From Kordia sp. (GTDB lineage Bacteria > Bacteroidota > Bacteroidia > Flavobacteriales > Flavobacteriaceae), in assembly GCF_022447245.1 (NCBI RefSeq), contig NZ_JAKVBC010000003.1, positions 124,001 to 188,000 of the forward strand: a DNA stretch of 64,000 nucleotides. The letters are read 5' to 3'. Both the position numbers and the translations under genes were made by a program. The notes beneath the pieces are model-generated. The model was not told the DNA's origin. It did no database searches and worked only from the letters and a program-made list of their open reading frames with translations. Below are positions 9,887 through 19,489 of this stretch, piece by piece. Positions within the stretch are counted from its first letter, which is position 1. Each line of letters starts with the position of its first letter.

Positions 9887-10423
9887 ATGAAAATAATTTC
9901 TTTAAAACACTTTGCAGAAACAGGAAAGTTTGGGGAAATCGGAATTGGAAACCTTAAAAATGACGTAATAGAAGAATTTGGAAATGATTTTGACTATTAT
10001 GACGGAGGAGAAACCCAAATTATTAAATATGGTTGGTATGAATTCTTTTTTTGGTCTGACACAAAAAAACTATTTGGAATACAAAATGACCATTTACAGG
10101 CTGATTGTGGAAATCACGATGAAATGATATTATTTGAAAATCAAAAATTCAAAGTAGACACTTGGTTTTTAGAAGTAAATAAAGATTTTACATTTAAAGA
10201 GGTTACTGAAATCTTGAATAATAATAAAACCAAATTTAAATTAGAAGTTCCATATAAAAACGAACCTGAAATTATAAAGTTTAATAGCAATGTTTATTTT
10301 GACTTTAGCTCAGGATTTTCGAGTTGGGATGGAAAAAAAGATGAATGGTGTGAAATTAAAATTAACAATAAAGAAGATTATATTCTTAACGGAATTAGAT
10401 TCTTTGACTTCAACAAATTATAA
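9887..10423 (+). CDS. Hypothetical protein, 178 aa
   Basis: MKIISLKHFAETGKFGEIG start; soluble, acidic, very rich in aromatic residues and Asp/Asn (FGNDFDYYDGG, WYEFFFWSD, FDFSSGFSSWDGKKDEW). No signal peptide. The composition and size resemble the single-domain immunity or DUF proteins found in toxin-immunity islands, but there is no recognised family and no neighbouring toxin. It is a lone gene flanked by about 200-bp spacers on both sides. Codon use resembles its neighbours but is more AT-rich, which suggests it may be acquired; that is only an impression. Confidence 0.6.
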   Translation: MKIISLKHFAETGKFGEIGIGNLKNDVIEEFGNDFDYYDGGETQIIKYGWYEFFFWSDTKKLFGIQNDHLQADCGNHDEMILFENQKFKVDTWFLEVNKDFTFKEVTEILNNNKTKFKLEVPYKNEPEIIKFNSNVYFDFSSGFSSWDGKKDEWCEIKINNKEDYILNGIRFFDFNKL

Positions 10424-10636
10424 AACGATTGGCTAAAACAGTGAGGGCAGATTAATAACCTGTTTAATATTGCTTGAAGAGTCTTTTGGAAATTCTTCCT
10501 AATTTCTGCACTCTTTATTCTTTTTTGCGAAATCAATTTCATAATCACCACAAAGCCATACATAAACATGTTAGCAGTGATTAAACCTTTACAAGAAGTT
10601 AGTGTCTAAGAAAGAAATTTAATTAATATACGTAGT

Positions 10637-11701
10637 ATGAGTAAAGTAGCTTATTTAACAGTTTTTGCAGTATTCTTATTTACTGCTTGTAGTGAGGAGG
10701 AACCAATTGCAATAGACAATGTAATTCCAGTAGTTCAAGCTGAATCTTCATTCACGGTTTTAAAAGAAGAAAATATCTCGTATGCGGAGGGACTCAGTCA
10801 TAACATGACAAGTACTTCTTCTTTTGCAATACCTCTCAAATTAGATATTTACTATCCCGATAATAATACTACAAATAGGCCTGTTTTTATGTTTATTCAT
10901 GGTGGTGGATTTACAGGCGGAACAAAGACCAAGCCTGAAATTGTAGATATGGCTAACTTTTATGCTTCAAGAGGATGGGTGTTTGTTTCTGTAGATTATA
11001 GAACTACAGAGGAATTAGGTACAATTCAAGGAATGACACCAGAAGAAGTAGTAAGCTATTATACAGGAATTGCGCCTCAAGAATGGATTGATAATGCCTT
11101 GCAAGGAGCGCAGAATTCGGATCAAGTTCAACAAGCCACTGCTATGTATCTCGCCCAAAGAGATGCAAAAGCTGCACTTCGCTGGATTGTTGCCAACGCT
11201 GTAGCATATAATATAAATACAGACTATATTACAGTCGGAGGAGCCTCGGCTGGAGCGATTACGACAATTGCTTTAGGAATTTCAAATAAAGAAGACTTTA
11301 GAGACGAAATTAGCATTAACGATGATCCTACACTTTCTACTACAAACTTAAACGAATCTTATGAAGTGAGAAGTATGTTATATTTTTGGGGTTCAAACAT
11401 AAAGTTAGATGTTTTTGAAGCAGTCTATGCATTGAATCAATACGACAGATATGACGTCAATGATCCTGAATTATTTATGGGGCATGGAACGGCAGAGGAT
11501 CTTGTTACACCTTATGAAGAAGCTCTTGAACTACAAGAAGTTTACAACTCTTTGGGTATTTACAATAAACTGGTTACGTTACTAAAGCCGAATGGAGCTC
11601 CTGCTGGACATGGAGCTTGGAATGCAATAGTGGATGGAAAAGGCTTATCGGAATTAACTTTTGATTTTCTTACTGATAGACAACAATTGATTGTCGAATA
11701 A
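10637..11701 (+). CDS. Lipoprotein alpha/beta hydrolase (carboxylesterase-type)
   Basis: 354 residues. MSKVAYLTVFAVFLFTAC is an SPII signal with Cys18. Oxyanion motif HGGG at residues 88-91 (VFMFIHGGGFTGG) and nucleophile elbow GGASAG with Ser204. Late acidic/His residues are in ELFMGHGTAEDLVTP and APAGHGAW, giving a full Ser-Asp-His set. The order HGGG...GxSxG is that of the hormone-sensitive-lipase/BD-FAE-like esterases. Likely anchored to a membrane and acting on esters of polysaccharides or small molecules; substrate not inferable. A second, shorter esterase lipoprotein lies at 51004. Confidence 0.85.
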   Translation: MSKVAYLTVFAVFLFTACSEEEPIAIDNVIPVVQAESSFTVLKEENISYAEGLSHNMTSTSSFAIPLKLDIYYPDNNTTNRPVFMFIHGGGFTGGTKTKPEIVDMANFYASRGWVFVSVDYRTTEELGTIQGMTPEEVVSYYTGIAPQEWIDNALQGAQNSDQVQQATAMYLAQRDAKAALRWIVANAVAYNINTDYITVGGASAGAITTIALGISNKEDFRDEISINDDPTLSTTNLNESYEVRSMLYFWGSNIKLDVFEAVYALNQYDRYDVNDPELFMGHGTAEDLVTPYEEALELQEVYNSLGIYNKLVTLLKPNGAPAGHGAWNAIVDGKGLSELTFDFLTDRQQLIVE

Positions 11702-11744
11702 AAAAACTACCACCAACAATGTAGATAACTACTATAACTCAGAA

Positions 11745-12074
11745 ATGAGCTTTGAAATAAAAATAATTGGAATTTATGAAATACATGGATAAGAGGATGT
11801 TCACCTTGTAGAATTGATACTCAAAACGAATCCTAAGAATATTGACATCGGAAAATTCACTCAGGCTAAGGAAGGCGTTGATCGTTTGAATTGGCAAATA
11901 CCTTGGGATGAAAAATACCTAAATGAAGAAGGAACTATAATTACAGGAGACTGGTTGAATTCTCCAAAGAATACTTTAGACTTTACTCGACTTGCCTTTT
12001 TTCTACATCATATAGATTTTAAAAAACCACTGGTGACTCAATTTGAAGCACTAGAATTGAAATTAGTGGAATAA
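11745..12074 (+). pseudogene. Small conserved-type protein with an internal stop codon
   Basis: ATG at 11745 reads MSFEIKIIGIYEIHG, then TAA (11790-11792), then continues in the same frame EDVHLVELILKTNPKNIDIGKFTQ... to the TAA at 12072-12074. Both halves read as ordinary globular protein, so a single nonsense change (for example CAA to TAA) in a gene of about 109 residues is the simplest reading. The part after the stop could be re-initiated from TTG 11814, giving 86 residues. No family recognised; no signal peptide. Confidence 0.65.
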
Positions 12075-12206
12075 TCCCAGATAGAATTTCATCCATAATT
12101 CAATTTAAGAAACCCTAAATTAAATCATTGCATACGATAAAGCTCAGTACTTAACTAAAAGACTCCTAAGTAAAAATCTTCTAATATTATACAATCCTTC
12201 CGCTAG

Positions 12207-12886
12207 CTACAACTGCAAATGAAACGTAGCATGGAAACCAAAGAAGAAATTCCCATCATCAAGGTTAAAGTTTTTAAACGTCTGTACAATAAAGGTATCT
12301 TCTAAAAAAATCGGATTGTTGATCATCTTAAACTGTAATAATAACTTGCTGACTTCCCAATTGGCTACTAATACAAAAGCTCCGTACGTTTTTCTGGATT
12401 CAAGTTTGTTGGCTACATAGTAATATTCTGAGACTAAAGACACATGATTTCCTAACTTATAGCGTCCACCAAAACCAACAGCAAAGTGATTGTGATCATC
12501 TAAGGCTGAAAGCGACGAAGTGCGATGAATAAGGGTTGGCAAAACTTACAACGAGAAATCTTGTGAATTTTCGAGCAATCAACGCTTGTGACGTAAAAGC
12601 AAATTTATCTCCCGTATTGGCACGCGATATAATTCCGTTTAAAAATCGTGTTCTATAACTAGCCGTTTGTAATAAAGAAATACTAAACGGATTACGATTA
12701 TCATCTATCTAACGTAAGAGTCTGTATTTTAAATAGATATCTACAATTCCATTCGAGTTTCCAGAACCAAAACCAATGGTCAAACGATCTGAGATTCCAT
12801 AGTCCACCCCTACTCTTGAGCACATTCTGTCTGCGATAAACGATTGTCAATACCATATAAGAAGCTATTTCTGGAAGCAATAACAA
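12207..12886 (-). pseudogene. DUF5777-type outer-membrane beta-barrel protein, decayed
   Basis: Pieces of one barrel protein lie in different minus-strand frames. Around 12830-12720: VGVDYGISDRLTIGFGSGNSNG then IVDIYLKYRLLR, ending in a stop at about 12710. About 12700-12550: SISLLQTASYRTRF, FAFTSQALIARKF. About 12542-12207: LPTLIHR, HNHFAVGFGGRYKLGNHVSL, EYYYVANK, GNFFFGFHATFHL, ending in TAA. The order and motifs (YGISDRLTIGFG, KYRLLRQ-like, ALIARKF, P-T-hHR, GGRYKL-xxVSL-xEYYY, FGFxxxF) are those of DUF5777 flavobacterial barrels. The N-terminal half is missing and at least two frameshifts and one stop are present, so it cannot be functional. Confidence 0.75.
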
Positions 12887-12980
12887 AAGTATATATTTAT
12901 CAGTTTTTGATTGGTCTGTAACATTTGTTTGCTATTCTGACAGAACCAAATTAGGTAGTAAAAACGAACAGAAAAGCAAT

Positions 12981-13753
12981 ATGGTATCCAACATGGAAAG
13001 TGTGGTTACTGGTGAAGAATTGCAGAATCATTTGGCAAATTTGGATGAAAACGAGTAACAGATGTCTGAAATCCTTGCACTACGCCCAATCGAAAATTCA
13101 GATTTCATCATTGCAGCACATTTAAATCTAGATAATATCAATCTTCAAACAAATGCCTTTACCGAACAAGCAAAACCATTTATCTAATTCTTGGGTTAAT
13201 TCTCTTGTTATTTCTTTTAATTACAATAAGAATACTATCCATCTATTACGAAAAAATTATTGATCGAAAAGCGGCTAAGTTTGAAGATGGCATGCTCAAT
13301 TTATCTAAGTTGAATGATTCTTTAGAAAACTATCAAAAAAGCATTGCCGAATTACAAACAAAATCTGAACCAACTGTAGAAGAGAAAGTCTTTAAAAAGG
13401 ACACTAAGGAAATTCCAAAACAACGACTCCTCACCTACATTCGTAACGAATTGATGCCAATTGCGATTGAAGACATTGCGTATATTTATGTAGAAAACTC
13501 TATCTCTTACGTAGTACGAAAAGATGGAAAACGCTATACAGCTAATGACAGCTTAGATCAAATATATGCTTCCCTAGATCCAAAAGTATTTTTTAGAGCC
13601 AACCGACAAACCATTGTCGCTATTTACGCAATAGATAAAATCATTAAATATGGAAACAGTACGTTCAAAATAGAAATGCAACCTGTCTCTGAAATTGATA
13701 TTGTCATTGGTAAAAACAAAGTAACAGTCTTCAAAAAATGGTTGGATCTGTAG
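12981..13753 (+). pseudogene. LytTR-family transcriptional regulator with broken N-terminal half
   Basis: The C-terminal half, open from about 13184, is a clear LytTR DNA-binding domain: LMPIAIEDIAYIYVENSISYVV..., DSLDQIYASLDPKVFFRANRQTIV, KNKVTVFKKWL. It is preceded by a membrane helix (LILGLILLLFLLITIRIL, from 13184) and a coiled linker. Upstream, a different frame from ATG 12981 reads MESVVTGEELQNHLANLDENE, stop (13056-13058), QMSEILALRPIENSDF... FTEQAKPFI and stop (13185-13187), exactly where the membrane helix begins. So a membrane-bound sensor-regulator appears to have lost its extracytoplasmic part by a nonsense change and a frameshift. A shorter LytTR protein could still be made from an internal start. 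Confidence 0.7.
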
Positions 13754-14031
13754 TTTTGAAGCAAATTTAAAAGTTAAAAACGAAATGTTCATTAAGACTC
13801 TCTTTTTAGCTTATTTTAAATATAATTTCAAGACGTATATCTCGCTATTTTTTTAGCAACTTAATATTCAAACATTTAACAATTTGCATAATACTTTGTT
13901 AAAGAGCATGAATCTTAGAAGCTTGATTTTTATCTTTACATTAATCATCATTTATTATATGAATAAGCTAAAAAAGTTGCCTCACTATTCTATATAAAAT
14001 AGTATCTTAGCACGTTTTGATTAAAAATTAA

Positions 14032-14727
14032 ATGAACATGAGAAAAGAAAGGAACGCCAAAGGTTGGAATGAAATAAAAACCAATGATTCTTGGGCACTT
14101 TTTAAAATAATGGGAGAATTCGTAAACGGATTCGAAAAAATGAGTCAAATCGGGCCATGCGTATCTATCTTCGGATCTGCTCGTACAAAATCTGACAACA
14201 AATACTATCAATTAGCGCAAAAAATAGCACATAAAATTGTTGATCATGGATATGGAGTAATTACAGGCGGTGGTCCTGGTATTATGGAAGCTGGTAATAA
14301 AGGTGCGCACCTTGGCGGCGGAACCTCTGTAGGATTGAATATATTGCTGCCATTTGAACAGCACGATAATCCGTATATTGATTCTGATAAAAATATCAAT
14401 TTTGATTACTTCTTTGTCCGTAAAGTAATGTTTGTAAAATATTCGCAAGGATTTGTGGTAATGCCTGGAGGATTTGGAACGTTAGACGAACTATTTGAAG
14501 CGATTACACTCATTCAAACTAAAAAAATTGACAAATTCCCTATTATCTTAGTTGGAACAGAATTCTGGTCTGGCTTGATGGATTGGGTAAAAGCAACATT
14601 ATTAGACAAATTTTCAAACATCAGTCCTGAAGATTTAGATTTAATCCATATTGTTGATAATGAAGACGAAGTATTAGATATTTTAGACGAGTTCTATAGA
14701 AAATACAACCTAAGTCCTAACTTCTAA
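14032..14727 (+). CDS. LOG-family (TIGR00730) nucleotide 5'-monophosphate phosphoribohydrolase-like protein
   Basis: 231 residues. Rossmann-type LOG fold with the two diagnostic motifs: GGGPGIMEAGNKGA (from residue about 79) and PGGFGTLDELFEA (residues 145-157), equivalent to the PGGxGTxxE active-site motif whose Glu acts in N-glycosidic bond cleavage. Family members release free bases from nucleoside 5'-monophosphates, including cytokinin-type ones in some organisms. The N-terminal extension of about 35 residues (MNMRKERNAKGWNEIKTN...) is usual in Bacteroidota members. It is followed by a strong hairpin at 14750-14782, so it is probably monocistronic. Confidence 0.9.
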   Translation: MNMRKERNAKGWNEIKTNDSWALFKIMGEFVNGFEKMSQIGPCVSIFGSARTKSDNKYYQLAQKIAHKIVDHGYGVITGGGPGIMEAGNKGAHLGGGTSVGLNILLPFEQHDNPYIDSDKNINFDYFFVRKVMFVKYSQGFVVMPGGFGTLDELFEAITLIQTKKIDKFPIILVGTEFWSGLMDWVKATLLDKFSNISPEDLDLIHIVDNEDEVLDILDEFYRKYNLSPNF

Positions 14728-14749
14728 TTAGAAGTTTTGTAGAATAATA

Positions 14750-14782
14750 TACAAATGAGCTATGGCAGGTAGCTCATTTGTA
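14750..14782 (+). terminator. Hairpin after the LOG gene
   Basis: A perfect 13-bp inverted repeat (left arm 14750-14762, right arm 14770-14782, 7-nt loop TGGCAGG), followed by AAAATTG rather than a long T-run. Transcription end or mRNA-stabilising hairpin for the LOG gene. It occupies an in-frame ATG at 14762, which argues that the next gene starts later, at 14807. Confidence 0.65.
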
Positions 14783-14806
14783 AAAATTGAACCCGAAAAA
14801 GAAAAA

Positions 14807-16072
14807 ATGAAAAGAAAAATACTCTTCCTTTGCTTGCTATGCTTGGGATTACAACAAAATATAGCACAGGAAAATATCAAGACGATGTTTTACAATCTCT
14901 TAAACTTTCCTGAACTATCGCTAGATCGACTGGATGAATTAGAAATTATCATTTCTGATTACCAACCAGATTTATTCATGGTTTGTGAATTGAATGATGC
15001 TTTTGGCGCAGGATTGATATTAACGCGTTTGCAAATGATCAATCCAAACTATGCGCAAGCAACCTACTTTAACAATACATCCGATGATGCCGGAAATGAC
15101 TCAAATCTACTTCAAAATTTAATCTATTACGACAGTTCTAAATTTATTTTGGAAGGACAAGACATCATTCCTACTACACTCCGCGATTTTAATAGATATA
15201 CACTAAAACTAAATACGGTAAACCAAGCAACAAATCCTATCCGTGTAGAAGTATTTGTAACACATTTAAAAGCAGGAAACTCTCCTGAAGACGAATTGCG
15301 CCGTTTTTTAATGGTTGAAGAATTTACGGATTACCTTTCTACGATTGATGCAGATAGTAAAGTACTTTTTGCTGGCGATTTGAATTTATATACCAGCAAT
15401 GATATTGCCTTTCAAAAATTAACAGATCCTACGAATGCCATTACACTTGTAGATCCAGTAAATCGTTTAGGCGATTGGCATACCAACAGTGCCTTTTTAG
15501 ACGTAATGACTCAATCAACACGTACACAAGGTGGTTTAGGTGGTGCTTCTGGAGGATTTGACGATCGATTTGATTTCATTCTAACTTCAGAAAATGTATT
15601 GACCAATACAGATTTATATTACGTTCCAGACTCTTATAAGTCTTTTGGAAACAACATAAATCCAGATTGTTATAATCGCGCTATTAACTCATCCGATTGT
15701 GCAGAAGTTCCAGGTTCTGGTATTAGCTATTCGCAAGCATTACGGAATGCATTACACGATATGAGCGATCACTTGCCAGTGGTAATGGAATTAGAAACCA
15801 ATGAGCAACTATTAAATACCGCACAATTTACTGCTAAAAACAACTTTCAATTCATTCGCGGAAATATTGCTGAAGATCAATTGGCATTTATGTTAAATTC
15901 TGCTGCAACAAGCAATGAATATGTGATTTACGACGTCTTAGCACGAAAATTAATGTCTGGAAAAGTAAAAAATAATGATATTACCAACATAAATGTAGCA
16001 AACCTACCAAAAGGTATTTATTATTTAAAAATTGATGATTTTACAGAAACTAAAAAATTTAAAAAAAGATAA
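14807..16072 (+). CDS. Secreted endonuclease/exonuclease/phosphatase-fold protein with T9SS sorting tail
   Basis: 421 residues from ATG 14807, chosen because MKRKILFLCLLCLGLQQNIAQ is then a clean signal peptide and the upstream in-frame ATG lies in a hairpin. The body is an EEP (DNase I-like) fold: MFYNLLNF near the start, DLFMVCELND with the metal-binding Glu, VFVTHLKAG, LFAGDLNLYTSND (catalytic Asp/Asn pair) and MSDHLPVVMEL with the terminal catalytic His. The last ~75 residues (NNFQFIRGN... VYDVLARKLMSGKV ... LPKGIYYLKI) form a type A T9SS C-terminal domain ending in KKFKKR. Predicted to be exported and possibly surface-anchored, acting on extracellular DNA or phosphoesters. Confidence 0.88.
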   Translation: MKRKILFLCLLCLGLQQNIAQENIKTMFYNLLNFPELSLDRLDELEIIISDYQPDLFMVCELNDAFGAGLILTRLQMINPNYAQATYFNNTSDDAGNDSNLLQNLIYYDSSKFILEGQDIIPTTLRDFNRYTLKLNTVNQATNPIRVEVFVTHLKAGNSPEDELRRFLMVEEFTDYLSTIDADSKVLFAGDLNLYTSNDIAFQKLTDPTNAITLVDPVNRLGDWHTNSAFLDVMTQSTRTQGGLGGASGGFDDRFDFILTSENVLTNTDLYYVPDSYKSFGNNINPDCYNRAINSSDCAEVPGSGISYSQALRNALHDMSDHLPVVMELETNEQLLNTAQFTAKNNFQFIRGNIAEDQLAFMLNSAATSNEYVIYDVLARKLMSGKVKNNDITNINVANLPKGIYYLKIDDFTETKKFKKR

Positions 16073-18898
16073 TTGAAGACAATACGTACCCATTTCGAAC
16101 TTTATCTATTATTATTCTTGAGTTTTTCGGCTTTTGGTCAACATAAAAACGACGTTACAGCAACACTTAATGCTGAAAGTAACATTTTAACTCTGGCACA
16201 AAAGATAACCTACACAAACGAAACAGGAACTACGCTAACCGAAATCTATCTCAACGATTGGAGTCATGCATTCTCTGGAAAAGATACACCTTTGGCAAAA
16301 CGTTTTGCAGAAGAATACCATAGAAACTTTCACTTAGCAAGAGAAAAGAAACGTGGAAACACCACCGTTGATCAAATTTCTGCAAATGGAGCTACGCTAG
16401 ACTGGGAACGTTTGGAAAAGCAGGTTGATATCATAAAACTAACGCTTAACAAACCGTTGCAAGCCAATGAAACGGTTACGCTTGACCTTATTTATCAAGT
16501 AAAACTTCCGTATGACGAATTCACACGTTACGGATTCAAAAAAAATGGAGATTTTAGCTTGCGTTATTGGTACATGACGCCAGCAGCTTACAGAAACGGT
16601 TGGATATTATATAGTAACAAAAACTTAGACGATTTATATACAGAACAAGCGGAACATAACATCACATTGACTGTTCCTAGTAAATTTAAAGTTGTTTCGA
16701 GTGCTGACACTGCTGTAGATAATGGAAATGGAACATTTCAACTAAGTGCTAAGGCTGTAAAAGACATTACCATTTTACTACGCCAAAACTCTGATTTTAA
16801 AACGTTTCAAACAGACAAAGTAAATATTACTACAAACTTAGATCCGTATCAACTCAACGAAAAGCAACAAGCTATTGCTATTGATAAAGTTGTACAGTTC
16901 ATTCATGAAAAACTAGGAGATTTTCCTAGAAAAAACATGATGATCTCCAGAATTGACAATAAAAAGAACCCTGTATACGGATTAGGACAATTGCCATCAT
17001 TTATCAGACCATTTACAGATGATTTTCAATATGAAATAAAAATCCTCAAAGCTATTCTTACTAAAAATTTAGAGGAATCTATGTGGATGGACACACGAAC
17101 TGAAAAGTGGATTTCTGATGCGTTGGAAACATACATGTTGATGGTATACGCAGAAACTTTTTACCCAAACATGATGCTTGCTGGTGGATTATCTAAAGTA
17201 TGGGGCGTTCGTTCGTATGAATTTGCAAAACTCAACTTTAACGATCAATATCCGTTTTTGTACATGTTAATGGCACGTAAAAATATTGATCAACCTTTGA
17301 ATACCTCTAAGGATTCTTTGACAAAATTCAACAACAATATTGCCAACAAATACAAAGCTGGTGTTGGTTTAAAATATCTAAAATCATACTTTGACGATAC
17401 TATCATTGATGACTTTGTAAAAGAATTTTATGCAACAAATCGTTTAAAAATATCCTCAAGAAAAGATTTTGAAGATTTACTAAAATCCAAAGCTCCAAAA
17501 AATATTGATTGGTATTTTGACACCTATGTAGATACCAGAAAACGTATCGATTACAAAATTAAAAAGGTCAAAAAACTTGACGATTCTTTGCAAGTAACCA
17601 TCAAAAACAAATATGACGGCGACTTCCCTATTTCACTATTTGGAATCAAAAATGATACGGTGGTTTCTAAACATTGGGTCACGGATATTGGAAAAAAGAA
17701 AACAGTAAGTATTCCGAGCGATGGCATTGATCGTTTGGTATTAAATTACGATAAAATTATTCCAGAATTTAATCAACGTGACAACTGGAAATCACTGAAT
17801 GGATTCTTTGCAAACAATAAAAAGCTACGTTTCACTTTCTTTAAAGATGCAGAAAATCCGCATTACAATCAAATATTCTTTGTGCCTGTAGCACGTTTCA
17901 ATTTATATGATGGATTTACGCCAGGAATGCGTTTATACAACAAAGTATTCCTTACAAAACGTTTCTTATACGACTTAAAACCATCTTATGGGCTTCGTTC
18001 CAAACAGTTAGTAGGTTCTGGATCTGTATCATATCGTCATGATATTGAAAAAACAAACAGTGATTTATACTTTATACGCTATACTGTAGGTGGAAACTAC
18101 TTTAACTACGCAGAAGATCTAACGTATACGCGCTTTGTACCTAAAATAACCTTTGGTTTTAGAGATCCTGATTTTAGATCAAATCAAAAGGAATTTATTG
18201 ATCTTAGATATGTAATTGTTCAACGAGAACAATCTGCCGATCCAGATATTGCTGTCGATAATGACCCAAACTACAGCGTATTCAATGCACGCTATGTATA
18301 CTCAAACCCTGATCCTATTCGTCACATGGTTTGGTTTACGGATTTCCAAATTACCAAGCGATTCTCTAAAATCTCTTTCAATTTAGACTACAGAAAATTG
18401 TTTCAAGATAACAGGCAGTTAAATGTTCGTTTCTTTTTTGGTAAGTTTTTATTCAACGATACAAATTCAGATTTTTTTAGCTTTGCACTCGACAGACCAA
18501 CGGATTATTTATTTGACTACAATTATTACGGACGATCAGAAGATACAGGATTATTTAGTCAGCAAATCATTGTAGCAGAAGGAGGATTCAAATCAAAACT
18601 TCCAAATCCATTCTCAAATGATTGGATAGGAACTGCCAATGCGAGTTACAGTCTTTGGAAATGGATTGAAGCGTATGGAGACATAGGTTTTATTAAAGAC
18701 AATGGAAGTAATACTCGATTTGTATACGATTCTGGAATTCGTTTGAATTTAGTGCCAGATTTCTTTGAATTGTACTTTCCTGTGTATTCTAACAATGGTT
18801 GGGAAATTGCACAACCAGGTTTTGATCAACGTATCCGATTTATCGTAACGCTCAGCCCAAAAACCTTATTAAAACTCTTTACACGAAAATGGTTCTAA
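16073..18898 (+). CDS. M1-peptidase-like protein lacking zinc ligands, with C-terminal outer-membrane barrel
   Basis: 941 residues from TTG 16073, directly after the previous stop, so translationally coupled. Signal peptide about 1-22 (LLLFLSFSAFGQ). Residues about 25-470 follow the M1 aminopeptidase layout: a beta-rich N-domain, RYWYMTPAAYRNGW, then VYGLGQLPSFIRPF where M1 enzymes have their substrate loop. At the expected HExxHxW position the protein reads NLEESMW, and WLNEG is replaced by WISDA, so all three zinc ligands are absent. From about residue 575 the protein is built of alternating aromatic beta-strands and ends in KLFTRKWF, consistent with an outer-membrane beta-barrel. Predicted role: a non-catalytic surface protein of unknown function. 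Confidence 0.7.
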   Translation: MKTIRTHFELYLLLFLSFSAFGQHKNDVTATLNAESNILTLAQKITYTNETGTTLTEIYLNDWSHAFSGKDTPLAKRFAEEYHRNFHLAREKKRGNTTVDQISANGATLDWERLEKQVDIIKLTLNKPLQANETVTLDLIYQVKLPYDEFTRYGFKKNGDFSLRYWYMTPAAYRNGWILYSNKNLDDLYTEQAEHNITLTVPSKFKVVSSADTAVDNGNGTFQLSAKAVKDITILLRQNSDFKTFQTDKVNITTNLDPYQLNEKQQAIAIDKVVQFIHEKLGDFPRKNMMISRIDNKKNPVYGLGQLPSFIRPFTDDFQYEIKILKAILTKNLEESMWMDTRTEKWISDALETYMLMVYAETFYPNMMLAGGLSKVWGVRSYEFAKLNFNDQYPFLYMLMARKNIDQPLNTSKDSLTKFNNNIANKYKAGVGLKYLKSYFDDTIIDDFVKEFYATNRLKISSRKDFEDLLKSKAPKNIDWYFDTYVDTRKRIDYKIKKVKKLDDSLQVTIKNKYDGDFPISLFGIKNDTVVSKHWVTDIGKKKTVSIPSDGIDRLVLNYDKIIPEFNQRDNWKSLNGFFANNKKLRFTFFKDAENPHYNQIFFVPVARFNLYDGFTPGMRLYNKVFLTKRFLYDLKPSYGLRSKQLVGSGSVSYRHDIEKTNSDLYFIRYTVGGNYFNYAEDLTYTRFVPKITFGFRDPDFRSNQKEFIDLRYVIVQREQSADPDIAVDNDPNYSVFNARYVYSNPDPIRHMVWFTDFQITKRFSKISFNLDYRKLFQDNRQLNVRFFFGKFLFNDTNSDFFSFALDRPTDYLFDYNYYGRSEDTGLFSQQIIVAEGGFKSKLPNPFSNDWIGTANASYSLWKWIEAYGDIGFIKDNGSNTRFVYDSGIRLNLVPDFFELYFPVYSNNGWEIAQPGFDQRIRFIVTLSPKTLLKLFTRKWF

Positions 18899-18899
18899 T

Positions 18900-19076
18900 C
18901 TTTGGTTAATAAAATCGAAAGACATTCTCATTGACGAATGGAAATTTATAAAAGTCGTTGATCAAGACAATAAAGAAATCAAGAAATTTCAGCGAGATCT
19001 TAAGATTTCACATACAGAATCTATAACGATCAAAGCAAGTGGTTCAGTCACCATCATCTATTCTGATGTAAAGTAA
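18900..19076 (+). pseudogene. Orphan 3' coding fragment
   Basis: A 58-codon open stretch without a start codon: LWLIKSKDILIDEWKF... IKKFQRDLKISHTESITI... VTIIYSDVK, stop TAA 19074-19076. It looks like real protein (balanced composition, amphipathic strands) and is in a different frame from the end of the preceding gene. It probably represents the C-terminus of a lost gene. No family recognised. Confidence 0.4.
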
Positions 19077-19433
19077 ACTAAAATATTTACTTCAAAAAAT
19101 TAAGAGTCTGAAAAAATACTTACTCAAACTCAAAAAAATTTTACCACATAAAAAATGGAAAAAAGATAAAAGTGGAAACTTTATGGATGGTTCTAATTAT
19201 AAACTATGGAATTATCTGTTACTAAAATGAAAAATCAAATAAAAAATATATTTTAATCAACAAAAAAGTAACTCGCTAATTCTGATTAATTAGGCTTAAA
19301 ATTAGTCAAATGTCCTCTGTCAGAAAATTGAACAATTATCAGTCAAAAAGTTATTTTTTAGACAAAATTAAAAATATCTCATCAAAATATCATTTTCATT
19401 GAATTATTCACATTTTTTTAAGAGAATCCAGTA
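19077..19433. other. AT-rich intergenic region
   Basis: No convincing ORF, RNA gene or repeat between the orphan fragment and the promoter of the E1 gene. Confidence 0.5.
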
Positions 19434-19464
19434 TTGGAAGTCTCCTAGCTTTTTTGTACTTTTG
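19434..19464 (+). promoter_or_regulatory. Bacteroidota-type promoter of the branched-chain E1 gene
   Basis: TTG at 19434-19436, 20-nt spacer, then TACTTTTG at 19457-19464, an exact match to the TTG/TANNTTTG consensus. The start codon at 19490 is 25 nt downstream. An in-frame TTG at 19454 overlaps this element and cannot be the translation start. Confidence 0.8.
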
Positions 19465-19489
19465 TAACACTTCAATCCAAAATAAAACT

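Noticed and set aside
10378-10569. Minus-strand ORF with KLISQKRIKSAEIRKNF-like segment, possibly a transposase remnant
   Set aside because: Overlaps the end of the 178-aa gene and I cannot name a matching transposase family; evidence too thin to list.
14762-14806. Alternative upstream start for the endonuclease-type gene
   Set aside because: The ATG at 14762 lies inside a 13-bp perfect hairpin and would spoil the signal peptide; ATG 14807 fits better.
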